Below are positions 31,397 through 37,539 of a stretch of 37,539 nt of DNA, piece after piece. The DNA is taken from IMG/VR virus record IMGVR_UViG_3300050034_000546, positions 1 to 37,539 of that record. One strand, written 5' to 3'. The position numbers and the translations under genes are program-made. The number at the start of each line of letters is the position of its first letter. Position 1 is the stretch's first letter. The stretch comes from a virus. The notes beneath the pieces were generated by a model, which ran no database searches, had not been told where the DNA came from, and saw only the letters and a program-made list of their open reading frames with translations.

Positions 31397-32324
31397 TCCC
31401 GAACCCATGATCGATCCTGAAATCCACCCCGTCCGCGCCGACGTCATTGAACGGCTGGTCGCCTTCAAAAAACAGAGCGGACTCTCGTTTGAGGAAATCG
31501 CGAATTTGATTGGCTCCAGCGCTGCGCAGGTCAATCGCGCTGTGAATAAAAAATTCAAGGGCGACCCGATTACGTTCGAAGCCAAGGTCGAGGATTTTCT
31601 CAAAAACGAGCCCAAGCGCCGTCGTGATTCCAAAGTGCTTTTCGAGAATGATTTTTCCCGCGAGGTCGGAAACTTCCTCGAAACGGTTCGCCGCACCAAC
31701 GATATTGGAATTGGCCATTGCCAAGCGGGCATGGGCAAGACCAAGGGCATTACGCTCTACGTTATTAAAAATCCCACCACGATCAGCGCCGAGTTGCCGA
31801 TTTGGGACGCGGGTGTGAACGGCGTGGAACGCATACTCTTCAACTGCATTGAGACTCGCGGCTGGGACCACAACACCAGCCGTGGCGATTTCATCTCCGC
31901 CCGGCTCTCAGGCAGTCATCGTCTCATCATCATCGACAACGCCCACAAGCTGAGCTTCCGGTCACGCCAGTGGCTTTTTGATTTCCACGATCAGAGCGGT
32001 TGCCCCATCGCACTGATCGGCAACCCCGAGATCCTCGAAGAAATCAAAAAAAACGATCAGCAGTTTTCCCGCGTCGGGTTGCTGTGTGAATTTCGCGGCC
32101 AGTCCGCGTCGGTCGATGCCGAAAGGATGATTAAGATCCACTGGCCCGACGCCGAGGGAAAACTCGATGGTCTACCGATCCAAGTGATCAAGGAGCAGGG
32201 CCACCTGCGCTCTCTGCGCAAGCACCTTGAACTGGCACGCGACATCGCGACCGCGTTCGACAGCCCCGAGGAAGCCTTCCGCGCCGCCCACACCAAACTC
32301 GTCACCAACTACAAACTCAAATAG
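31380..32324 (+). CDS. MuB-like target-selection ATPase
   Basis: 314 residues from the ATG at 31380, overlapping the transposase end; a GTG at 31368 is also in frame. N-terminal HTH (residues 32-58, LSFEEIANLIGSSAAQVNRA). Walker A at about 117-122 (AGMGKTKG), Walker B-like LIIIDNAHKL at 183-192 and a sensor-like IALIGNPEI further on. MuB binds DNA, selects targets and activates the transposase. The Walker B has Asp-Asn where Asp-Glu is typical, so hydrolysis may be altered. Ends in a TNYKLK tail. Confidence 0.8.
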   Translation: MTTPINPEPMIDPEIHPVRADVIERLVAFKKQSGLSFEEIANLIGSSAAQVNRAVNKKFKGDPITFEAKVEDFLKNEPKRRRDSKVLFENDFSREVGNFLETVRRTNDIGIGHCQAGMGKTKGITLYVIKNPTTISAELPIWDAGVNGVERILFNCIETRGWDHNTSRGDFISARLSGSHRLIIIDNAHKLSFRSRQWLFDFHDQSGCPIALIGNPEILEEIKKNDQQFSRVGLLCEFRGQSASVDAERMIKIHWPDAEGKLDGLPIQVIKEQGHLRSLRKHLELARDIATAFDSPEEAFRAAHTKLVTNYKLK

Positions 32325-32333
32325 CAGCGTCCC

Positions 32334-32558
32334 ATGAAATTCCTCATCATCCTTTTCGCGGCGGCGTGTGCCACCGGAGCGGCGACCGTCGAGATCTATA
32401 ACTACGATCCGATGCATCCGGTGTTGTGCCTCGCCACGGCCACGCTGGCGGCCTGCGCGATCATCTTCAGCTATGTCGCCTACGACATGGACTGCGCCGA
32501 ACGCGACCGCAGCGAGATCTTCCGGCGTTCCGAACACGAACGCAAATCTTTGAACTGA
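32334..32558 (+). CDS. Small membrane protein
   Basis: 74 residues with two hydrophobic spans (FLIILFAAACATGAATVEI; VLCLATATLAACAIIFSYVA) and a charged C-terminus with DRSEIFRRSEHERKSLN. Preceded by a GCAGCG half-palindrome. It ends at a TGA that starts the heptamer leader of the next gene. Function unknown; an early membrane protein such as an exclusion factor is possible. Confidence 0.5.
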   Translation: MKFLIILFAAACATGAATVEIYNYDPMHPVLCLATATLAACAIIFSYVAYDMDCAERDRSEIFRRSEHERKSLN

Positions 32559-32587
32559 TAACTGTAAACTGAAAACTGAGAACTCCA
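32553..32587 (+). repeat. Heptamer-repeat leader, best copy
   Basis: AACTGAT, AACTGTA, AACTGAA, AACTGAG, AACTCCA in register, then AAAAC and ATG. The stop codon of the upstream gene (32556-32558) lies inside the first unit. Confidence 0.75.
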
Positions 32588-32592
32588 AAAAC

Positions 32593-32730
32593 ATGTCCAA
32601 CAAAAACGAAATCCGAAAACTCGAAGGCGAGCGCAAGCGCTGCATGAACCGCGTCGGCAAGATCGATCTGCGCATTAATCAACTCCAAGCGCGTGATGCC
32701 GTCGCTGCGCGTAAAGGCGGTCGTAAATGA
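32593..32730 (+). CDS. Small basic protein (45 aa)
   Basis: 45 residues, MSNKNEIRKLEGERKRCMNR then KIDLRINQLQARDAVAARKG, highly basic and helical. It ends as ATGA overlapping the next gene, evidence for translation. No domain recognised; nucleic acid binding is plausible. Confidence 0.5.
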   Translation: MSNKNEIRKLEGERKRCMNRVGKIDLRINQLQARDAVAARKGGRK

Positions 32731-33170
32731 ATTCGTACCAACTCAAGCTTAACGTCGAGCGGGGCGCGAATATCGCTCGGGAAATCGAGACGCTTCAAGA
32801 GGAACTCAAGGCGATTAAAAAATCACTCGTTACCGAAGCCGCGAGCCGCCCCCAAGAGCATGAACCATCCGGCGCTAATGACGGCACGGTCTGGTCATTT
32901 CTCGGCGTTGAACACGCCGCCGTGGTCACGTTCCCGACCGACACGCTGAAGGAATCCATTAAGCTCGATTCAAAAAACTTCGAGCAGATCGAAGTCCTCC
33001 TCAGGGGCTCCGATATCGCCGAGTTTTTCGAACGCGTCAATGCCGTCCGACCCATCGCCAATTTCCGACCGTTCCTCACCGGTCGCGTCGGAGAGAAAAC
33101 CGCCGAACGCATTCTCAAACTCTGCACCACGGCCAGCAGCCCCAAAGTCACATTCAAAGAGGTCGCGTGA
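32727..33170 (+). CDS. Hypothetical early protein (147 aa)
   Basis: 147 residues; N-terminal coiled coil (RGANIAREIETLQEELKAI), then a mixed domain with WSFLGVEHAAVVTFPTDTL and IANFRPFLTGRVGEKTAERI. No family recognised with confidence. It may pair with the small basic protein just upstream, to which it is coupled by the ATGA overlap. Confidence 0.55.
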   Translation: MNSYQLKLNVERGANIAREIETLQEELKAIKKSLVTEAASRPQEHEPSGANDGTVWSFLGVEHAAVVTFPTDTLKESIKLDSKNFEQIEVLLRGSDIAEFFERVNAVRPIANFRPFLTGRVGEKTAERILKLCTTASSPKVTFKEVA

Positions 33171-33179
33171 GCCTGAACA

Positions 33180-33210
33180 TAGTACTCAGAACTTAATACC
33201 GAGAACCTCC
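33180..33210 (+). repeat. Degenerate heptamer-repeat leader (upstream of gene 33216)
   Basis: TAGTACTCAGAACTTAATAC then CGAGAACCTCCTGCCC and ATG. Fewer intact units than other copies but the same end, GAGAACCTCC. Confidence 0.45.
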
Positions 33211-33215
33211 TGCCC

Positions 33216-33350
33216 ATGAACCCCACCGCCGCCGAAGAGCGCCGTACCGAGATCAATTCGCTGACGTTTCGCGTTCGCGATTTCCTGACCGCGATGGCGA
33301 CCTTCGTCGGCTGGTTGGCCGCCATCTGGCTCGCCTTTGGACTCCTATGA
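33216..33350 (+). CDS. Single-span membrane protein (44 aa)
   Basis: 44 residues: a charged start (MNPTAAEERRTEINSLTF) followed by one membrane span (FLTAMATFVGWLAAIWLAFG). It ends at the ATGA of the next gene. Function unknown. Confidence 0.45.
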   Translation: MNPTAAEERRTEINSLTFRVRDFLTAMATFVGWLAAIWLAFGLL

Positions 33351-33526
33351 AAAATTTATCCAACATTCTCGTCATGACCGACACCAGCGAGTTTCCCTTC
33401 AGGCGAAATTATTATTCCTCCGTGGCGGCGGCTTGCGACAAATGGCTCCAACGTCGCGGCGTCGAAGGCACAGCGACGGCCAAGGAACTCGCCAAACACC
33501 GTTACCACGCCAAGCCCCGCAAATGA
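33347..33526 (+). CDS. Small early protein (59 aa)
   Basis: 59 residues, MKNLSNILVMTDTSEFPFRR then YSSVAAACDKWLQRRGVEGT and a basic end (HRYHAKPRK). Overlaps the genes before and after as ATGA, which supports expression. No family recognised. Confidence 0.5.
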   Translation: MKNLSNILVMTDTSEFPFRRNYYSSVAAACDKWLQRRGVEGTATAKELAKHRYHAKPRK

Positions 33527-33798
33527 AACTCATCGTCCATGCCGGACATTGGCAACCGTCCAATAAACTCGAACTGGAGATCCTCGCCGCGATCCAGCCC
33601 GTGATCGAAGAATATCTCGTCACTCTGGCCATTATCCGCAGTCGCCAACGTAGACGGTTTTTCGCAACGGCACGGCAGGCTTGCATGCGAGCGGCTCGGC
33701 AAAAGACAAATGCGTCACTGGCTGAACTCGACCGCTTTTTCAATCGCACTCACGGAACCGTCGCCTATGCGGTTCGCAAATTCCGTACCCAGAACTGA
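33523..33798 (+). CDS. DnaA-domain-IV-like DNA-binding protein
   Basis: 91 residues from the ATG at 33523, coupled as ATGA. Residues 36-88 follow the DnaA domain IV pattern: RSRQRRRFFATARQACMRA, then ASLAELDRFFNRTHGTVAYA and VRKF, in which the THGTVAYAVRK part matches the DHTTVLHAxRK DNA-binding helix of DnaA. Only this domain is present; there is no AAA part. It may recognise DnaA-type sites and redirect or compete with host initiation. Its stop is inside the next heptamer leader. Confidence 0.5.
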   Translation: MKLIVHAGHWQPSNKLELEILAAIQPVIEEYLVTLAIIRSRQRRRFFATARQACMRAARQKTNASLAELDRFFNRTHGTVAYAVRKFRTQN

Positions 33799-33819
33799 GA
33801 ACCGTCAACCGAGAACTCC
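33791..33819 (+). repeat. Heptamer-repeat leader (upstream of gemA)
   Basis: CAGAACTGAGAACCGTCAAC then CGAGAACTCCCCC and ATG; the stop codon of the DnaA-IV-like gene (33796-33798) is inside it. Confidence 0.65.
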
Positions 33820-33822
33820 CCC

Positions 33823-34404
33823 ATGACCCAACCCCAAAAATTTGAATTTTTCCGCCGCTGGAAAAAAGTATGCATCGCCCAAGGATGGATGACTCTTTCT
33901 GTCAAAGAGCGCGACGAGAAACGTCATGTTTGTCATCTCACGGCGTTGCATCGTGAAAAATCGAGTAAGGATTTCAACAACGGTGACATCGACCGCGTTT
34001 TCGCCCTCTTTGCCGTTTTGATAGATCCAGACGATCTCGATGCCCAGTTAGTATGGGCGGCTTACGAGCGCGGCGAAGATCCCGGACTCTGCAAGCGCTT
34101 GATACATTCAATTCGTAAATCTGGTTTTGAGATGAGCTATATCGAGAAAATCGCCGGGGACAAATTCGGCACGCGACGGCTGGCCGATCTCTCCCTCGAC
34201 CAGCTCAACCAACTTCGCATCACCGTCATCGAACGCCAGCGCAGCAAACAGCGTGACGCGGCAAGCAAGCCTGCACCCGCATCGAAAGCCGCTCCTAAGC
34301 CCCAAGCCGAGCATACCTACGTTCTCAAACCCTACGTTCTCAAACCCCGCCGCGAACCCGCCTTAGCTTCCGCCGCTCCCCTCAACGACAACGAACCTTA
34401 TTAA
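33823..34404 (+). CDS. gemA: GemA/Gp16-like regulatory protein (DUF1018)
   Basis: 193 residues. The DUF1018 layout is present: an N-terminal helical domain (FRRWKKVCIAQGWMTLSVKE), then IEKIAGDKFGTRRLADLSLD and QLNQLRITVIERQRSK, matching the conserved FGxRRLADLxxxQL region. In Mu GemA modulates host gene expression and DNA supercoiling. The tail contains a repeat YVLKPYVLKP and ends REPALASAAPLNDNEPY. The last 55 bases of the gene are repeated 806 bp downstream (35156-35210). Confidence 0.7.
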   Translation: MTQPQKFEFFRRWKKVCIAQGWMTLSVKERDEKRHVCHLTALHREKSSKDFNNGDIDRVFALFAVLIDPDDLDAQLVWAAYERGEDPGLCKRLIHSIRKSGFEMSYIEKIAGDKFGTRRLADLSLDQLNQLRITVIERQRSKQRDAASKPAPASKAAPKPQAEHTYVLKPYVLKPRREPALASAAPLNDNEPY

Positions 34405-34419
34405 GCAGCGTGACGCTGC
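34405..34419. repeat. Palindrome GCAGCGTGACGCTGC (REP-like element, copy A)
   Basis: Perfect inverted repeat with 7-bp arms just after the gemA stop (34402-34404), followed by ACCCAATAATTTT and the ATG of the next gene, the same order as copy B on the other strand. Confidence 0.75.
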
Positions 34420-34432
34420 ACCCAATAATTTT

Positions 34433-35131
34433 ATGAATTACCATCCTATTCTCATGCAGCGGGACATGGTCCACGCCACGCTCGCCGATCAGAAAAACAA
34501 CACGCGCCGCGTTGCCCACACAAAAGGCTACGGTAACGTATCGTTTTTAGGGCAAAATCAAGGCGGCAAACGGCGTGTTTATTTTTTCAATCGCGACAGT
34601 GATCGCAAGGCCATGCTTAAGGAATGTCCTTACGGCCAACCCGGTGACCGCCTCTGGGTGAGGGAGTCTTTCTATTGCGATATCTTTGATTATCCTGACG
34701 GCGACTTAGAAGAGATGAAAGAAAATCTCTATTACCGCGCCGACGCTTTTAACGGACGCATTGACGATCTTATTTCAGAATGTGAGCCAGGCCCCGAACC
34801 TTGGAAACCTTCCATCCATATGCCGCGCTGGGCGAGCCGGATTACCCTCGAAATTATGGAGATCAGAGTCGAGCGAATCCAGGACATCTCGGAAGTAGAT
34901 GCTATTAACGAGGGAATACTCTCGGTTCGCTGTGATGCGTGGGATTTGAAGCACTTTCCCGATTGGAAAAAGAAATTTGATCGGGCTGTTGCTCTAAAAA
35001 TGAAACCCCCAATTGGCCCCACGCCCAAGCAATCTTTCAAGCCGCTCTGGAACTCCATCAATGCCGAGCGCGGCTTCGCTTGGGACATAAACCCTTGGGT
35101 CTGGGTTATCGTATTTCGGAGGGTGATATGA
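34433..35131 (+). CDS. Phage ASCH/PUA-like protein
   Basis: 232 residues. The order of motifs (ILMQRDMVHATLADQKNNTR, GDRLWVRESFYC, SIHMPRWASRITLEIMEIRV, IQDISEVDAINEGI, then INPWVWVIVF) is that of a large phage family with an ASCH/PUA-like fold, seen in many temperate phages. RNA or modified-base binding is inferred. The gene is part of a segment flanked by the gemA 3-prime end and its copy, so it looks like an inserted cassette. Confidence 0.65.
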   Translation: MNYHPILMQRDMVHATLADQKNNTRRVAHTKGYGNVSFLGQNQGGKRRVYFFNRDSDRKAMLKECPYGQPGDRLWVRESFYCDIFDYPDGDLEEMKENLYYRADAFNGRIDDLISECEPGPEPWKPSIHMPRWASRITLEIMEIRVERIQDISEVDAINEGILSVRCDAWDLKHFPDWKKKFDRAVALKMKPPIGPTPKQSFKPLWNSINAERGFAWDINPWVWVIVFRRVI

Positions 35132-35229
35132 GCGACGAGTATCCCATTTTAACAGCCGCGAACCCGCTTTGGCTTACGCCGCTCCCCTCAACGACAACGA
35201 ACCTTATTAATTATGACCAAAGAAATTAA
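35128..35229 (+). pseudogene. Short frame fused to duplicated 3-prime end of gemA
   Basis: An ATG at 35128 overlaps the preceding TGA as ATGA and reads MSDEYPILTAANPLWLTPL, then runs on. Bases 35156-35210 repeat 34350-34404 with about three mismatches; in the gemA frame they still read REPALAYAAPLNDNEPY and stop. The start of another gene seems to have been joined to the copy of the gemA end. Translation is unlikely to matter. Confidence 0.55.
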
Positions 35230-35488
35230 CGATGGAGGGCCAGTCTTTCCCGCCCGCTTTGTGAGCTGGACCGACCGGGAAGGCAATACCAAAACCGAAG
35301 TCGACCTCGAAGATAATGGAGGACTTTCTCTGCGGGATTATTTTGCTGCCCATGCGCTCCAAATGGCTGGAGCGATGGCTATCAGCCTCCAGATATCGGG
35401 CGAAATTCTGGCAAAAAATCGAGAATCTTTTGTTGCTCAGAACGCCTATCGAATCGCCGATGAGATGCTCAAAGCTAGGCAAAAATAG
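35213..35488 (+). CDS. Small phage protein of the GGPxFP...GLSLRDYFAAHAL type
   Basis: 91 residues. NDGGPVFPARFVSWTD, NGGLSLRDYFAAHALQ and AYRIADEMLKARQK follow the pattern of a small family frequent in temperate phages, whose function is unknown. The ATG follows the duplicated gemA end as TAATTATG. Confidence 0.6.
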   Translation: MTKEINDGGPVFPARFVSWTDREGNTKTEVDLEDNGGLSLRDYFAAHALQMAGAMAISLQISGEILAKNRESFVAQNAYRIADEMLKARQK

Positions 35489-35491
35489 TCT

Positions 35492-35896
35492 ATGAAAATC
35501 AAAGCTCTTTCCATTCGCCAACCGTGGGCGTGGCTGATCGTCAACGGTTACAAAGACATCGAGAATCGCAGTTGGCAAACCCGCTATCGCGGTCCCGTTC
35601 TGATTCACACTGGTCGACTACTCGGCGCTGAAGAGAAAGCCGATTGTTACCACGTCCGCAAAAAATTCGGCATCGACGTTCCCAGCTCCTTCGACCTCGG
35701 CGGCATCGTCGGAATCGCCACCATCATCGATTGCGTCGATCATAGCCGTTCCCCCTGGTTCAACGGCCCATTCGGTTTCGTCCTCGTAAAAGTTCAGCCC
35801 CTGCCGTGGTTTCCGCTCCGTGGCGCTCTCGGTTTCTTCGATGTGCCGGATGACATCCTCAACATGTACAAGCTTCAAACTCAACCCAAGGAATAA
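35492..35896 (+). CDS. ASCH-domain protein
   Basis: 134 residues. MKIKALSIRQPWAWLIVNGY, KDIENRSWQTRYRGPVLIHT, then LGGIVGIATIIDCVDH and FGFVLVKVQPL are typical of ASCH domains (PUA-like), which bind RNA or modified nucleosides; the QPWAWLIVNGYKDIENRSW region is the signature. Adjacent to thyX, a link to modified-nucleotide metabolism is suggested but not shown. Confidence 0.8.
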   Translation: MKIKALSIRQPWAWLIVNGYKDIENRSWQTRYRGPVLIHTGRLLGAEEKADCYHVRKKFGIDVPSSFDLGGIVGIATIIDCVDHSRSPWFNGPFGFVLVKVQPLPWFPLRGALGFFDVPDDILNMYKLQTQPKE

Positions 35897-35901
35897 CCAT
35901 T

Positions 35902-36522
35902 ATGCCTATTATCGTCAAACCCTCCGCAACCCTGTTGTCCATCACCGAATCACCCGAGCAGCTCATCGAACGCGCAGGCCGTGTTTGTTACAAATCCGAA
36001 GGAGCGATCACCGAAGATTCGGCACGGCCTTTCGTTGCCAAGCTTTGCCACGTGATGAAGCATGAGAGCGTTTTGGAACATGCCAGTGCAACCTTCCACT
36101 TCGTCACCGACCGTGGCATCACCCATGAGATCGTCCGGCACCGCCTCGCGGCTTATAGCCAAGAATCAACGCGGTATTGCAACTACTCCAAAGACAAATT
36201 TGATAAGCAAATCAGCGTGATTCAGCCGCCTGGATTGTCGGCCGATGATACCAGCTTTCAAACGTGGTGGAGCGCTATGGAGGTCGCAGAGACTTATTAC
36301 TTTGCCCTCATAGAGTCAGGCAAGCCGCCGCAGATTGCTCGTTCCGTTCTCCCAACCTGCCTCAAAACCGAGATCGTGATGACGTGCAATATGCGCGAAC
36401 GGAAGCACGTCTTTAAGATGAGATGTTCTGAAAGAGCCCATCCACAAATCCAAGAGATCATGAAGCAGGCCCAAGCGATTCTATGTGAGCGAGTGCCATC
36501 TATCTTCGAGGAGGTTGCGTGA
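35902..36522 (+). CDS. thyX: Flavin-dependent thymidylate synthase ThyX
   Basis: 206 residues. The ThyX signature RHR-x7-S is at 79-89 (RHRLAAYSQES). LEHASATFHFV and the late segment FKMRCSERAHPQIQE, which holds the region of the substrate-binding Arg/Gln, are also visible. It makes dTMP from dUMP using FAD and methylene-tetrahydrofolate. In a phage it supplies thymidylate for replication, or may be needed if host thyA is absent. The DUF3310 gene follows, starting at a GTG that overlaps the thyX stop. Confidence 0.9.
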   Translation: MPIIVKPSATLLSITESPEQLIERAGRVCYKSEGAITEDSARPFVAKLCHVMKHESVLEHASATFHFVTDRGITHEIVRHRLAAYSQESTRYCNYSKDKFDKQISVIQPPGLSADDTSFQTWWSAMEVAETYYFALIESGKPPQIARSVLPTCLKTEIVMTCNMRERKHVFKMRCSERAHPQIQEIMKQAQAILCERVPSIFEEVA

Positions 36523-36743
36523 GCGCTGCAAACTCTATCCAGATTGGAGGCAGTCATTATAAAGGCAGGGCAATTCAGCCTTGGGATTATATCATCGCCA
36601 ATGATATTCCTTTCCTCGAAGGCAATGCGATTAAATACCTCACTCGCTGGCGCGACAAAGGCGGTATCGATGATCTTAAAAAGGCGCGGCACTACGTCGA
36701 CAAGCTGATCGAAACTGAGGAGGCCAAAACGGTAAAGCCATGA
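36519..36743 (+). CDS. DUF3310 protein
   Basis: 74 residues from a GTG at 36519. IGGSHYKGRAIQPWDYIIAN then GNAIKYLTRWRDKGGIDDLK and ARHYVDKLIE are diagnostic of DUF3310, small phage proteins annotated as nucleotide-kinase-like. It is coupled to thyX by overlap (GTGA) and likely joins nucleotide metabolism. Its stop overlaps the next gene's ATG. Confidence 0.85.
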   Translation: MSAANSIQIGGSHYKGRAIQPWDYIIANDIPFLEGNAIKYLTRWRDKGGIDDLKKARHYVDKLIETEEAKTVKP

Positions 36744-37018
36744 ACAAAATGCCTAAAGTAAAAGTAGTCATTTTTGAAAACGCCCAAGGAGCGCGACGAG
36801 CTGAAGTTTCAGGCTTTGACGATCTCGACATATGGGCGACGCGCAACGATACGGCGTGGCGGCGGATAAAGCAAAATTGTCTCCTGGCTGGCGCATCTGA
36901 GATCGACACCCTCAAGGTTTTATCCGCCTTCCTTCTTGATGAGAATCAGGCTCTAAAAGACGGCCTCGTGGAGGAACTCCGGAGCGGCAGATATATCCCC
37001 ACCTTTCGTCAATCCTGA
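36740..37018 (+). CDS. Hypothetical early protein
   Basis: 92 residues: MPKVKVVIFENAQGARRAEV, WATRNDTAWRRIKQNCLLAG and FLLDENQALKDGLVEELRSG. ATGA-coupled to the DUF3310 gene. No family recognised. Confidence 0.5.
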   Translation: MNKMPKVKVVIFENAQGARRAEVSGFDDLDIWATRNDTAWRRIKQNCLLAGASEIDTLKVLSAFLLDENQALKDGLVEELRSGRYIPTFRQS

Positions 37019-37022
37019 AATC

Positions 37023-37256
37023 ATGAACACCATCCCGCCCAAATATGTCCCGTATTTCAACGCCGTCTGCAACCTGCCTGGAGACATCCAGATGCTCTAC
37101 CTCAAGTCGCTCAAAGTCGCCTCCATCATCGTCTGCCAACACCTCACCACCACCGCGCAGATTCGCGGCGTCTTCGCCCAAGAGCGCCTCACCAAAAAAG
37201 AACTCGACTGCCTCACCCGTTACTTCCCCACCGGCCTCGGCAATTTCCCGAGATAA
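37023..37256 (+). CDS. Hypothetical early protein
   Basis: 77 residues, MNTIPPKYVPYFNAVCNLPG then MLYLKSLKVASIIVCQHLTT and a helix (AQIRGVFAQERLTKKELDCL). No family recognised. Four bases separate it from the gene before it and from the next start at 37261. Confidence 0.5.
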   Translation: MNTIPPKYVPYFNAVCNLPGDIQMLYLKSLKVASIIVCQHLTTTAQIRGVFAQERLTKKELDCLTRYFPTGLGNFPR

Positions 37257-37260
37257 AATT

Positions 37261-37539
37261 ATGAACAGCATCGTATTCAGCGATAGGGAGCGTAAAGAAA
37301 AGTTTCTTCGTAGCATTGATTTCTATAAAGACAACGGCGAATGGCGTCCGAGCGGGCGCGGAGGTGGCTGGATCTCCCTTGACGAAAACGATCCCTCCGA
37401 TTGGGAATGGGACACCGAACTCGAATTCATCTTCTGGGCCGCCAAGACCGCCCGCAAACGCGGCTATTCCGAAGGCCGCAAATCCCTCCAAAAGGAAGTA
37501 CTCGAACTCCTCGGCGCAACACCCAGGTCAACATTATGA
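37261..37539 (+). CDS. Hypothetical early protein ending at window edge
   Basis: 92 residues, complete, its TGA being the last codon of the window. MNSIVFSDRERKEKFLRSID, GGGWISLDENDPSDWEWDTE, then FIFWAAKTARKRGYSEGRKS. Acidic centre and basic helix; no family recognised. The early operon presumably continues beyond. Confidence 0.5.
   Translation: MNSIVFSDRERKEKFLRSIDFYKDNGEWRPSGRGGGWISLDENDPSDWEWDTELEFIFWAAKTARKRGYSEGRKSLQKEVLELLGATPRSTL

Larger units (their letters stand above)
1882..37539. mobile_element. Mu-like transposable prophage (late-gene end inside window, other end beyond it)
   Basis: The block holds a DDE transposase, a MuB-type ATPase, GemA, a DUF935 portal, gp27/gp28-type terminase subunits, a Mu-I-type protease, DUF1320, MuF-like and MuG-like proteins, which together define Mu-like phages. 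Late genes run on the minus strand from 25212 down to 2020, the repressor operon runs on the minus strand from 27234, and early genes run on the plus strand from 27253 to the window edge. The left boundary must lie between the host gene start (1881) and the last phage gene (2020), probably before the direct repeats at 1954-1986. The exact end and the target duplication cannot be fixed because the other end is not in the window. Confidence 0.9.

Overview
The window is almost entirely a Mu-like (transposable) prophage, apparently complete on one side. It lies directly upstream of a host gene for a secreted transglutaminase-like protein that runs off the left edge. The host is most likely a Verrucomicrobiota bacterium, a moderate-confidence inference. 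The reasons are moderate to high GC, weak or absent Shine-Dalgarno sequences with A-rich leaders, many small palindromic and heptamer intergenic repeats, and the style of the secreted proteins. No rRNA, tRNA or CRISPR array was seen.

Layout from left to right. (1) 1-1881, minus strand: host secreted protein with a Cys-His-Asp transglutaminase-type triad. (2) About 1890-2020: the late-gene end of the prophage, with a 12-bp direct repeat at 21-bp period that may be a transposase binding site. (3) 2020-25212, minus strand, read right to left: an HTH protein, small hydrophobic and lysis genes (holin candidates, CHAP endolysin), terminase small and large subunits, DUF935 portal, Mu-I-type protease, scaffold, decoration protein, major capsid, DUF1320 protein, MuF-like and MuG-like proteins, tail terminator candidate, tail tube, tail proteins, two signal-peptide-bearing fibre proteins (one with a DUF2961/GH172-type domain), tape measure, hub-like protein and Cys-rich distal proteins. 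(4) 25375-27234, minus strand: a repressor-linked operon with an XRE repressor, a GYF_2-MuF chimera and a secreted protein. (5) 27253-37539, plus strand: the early operon with a Ner-like regulator, small genes, a DDE transposase, a MuB-type ATPase, a DnaA-domain-IV-like protein, GemA, ASCH-type proteins, ThyX and a DUF3310 protein. It continues to the right edge.

The gene set is that of Mu: replicative transposition by transposase plus ATPase, headful packaging, and HK97-fold capsid genes in roughly Mu order. No tail sheath was seen, so the tail is probably long and non-contractile. The order is inside-out: the repressor/Ner switch sits in the middle, with late genes leaving leftward and early genes rightward, whereas Mu keeps its repressor at one end.

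The most interesting features are these. The repressor operon carries a gene that joins a GYF_2-like domain to a copy of the C-terminal half of the phage's own MuF-like head protein, nearly identical at its end, which makes it a candidate superinfection-immunity decoy. Heptamer-repeat leaders overlap the stop codon of one gene and end just before the next start. Short palindromes recur at gene junctions. Cargo genes are followed by a second copy of the 3-prime end of the preceding gene. A lipoprotein frame lies inside a lysis-region gene. The transposase has Glu where the second catalytic Asp is expected.
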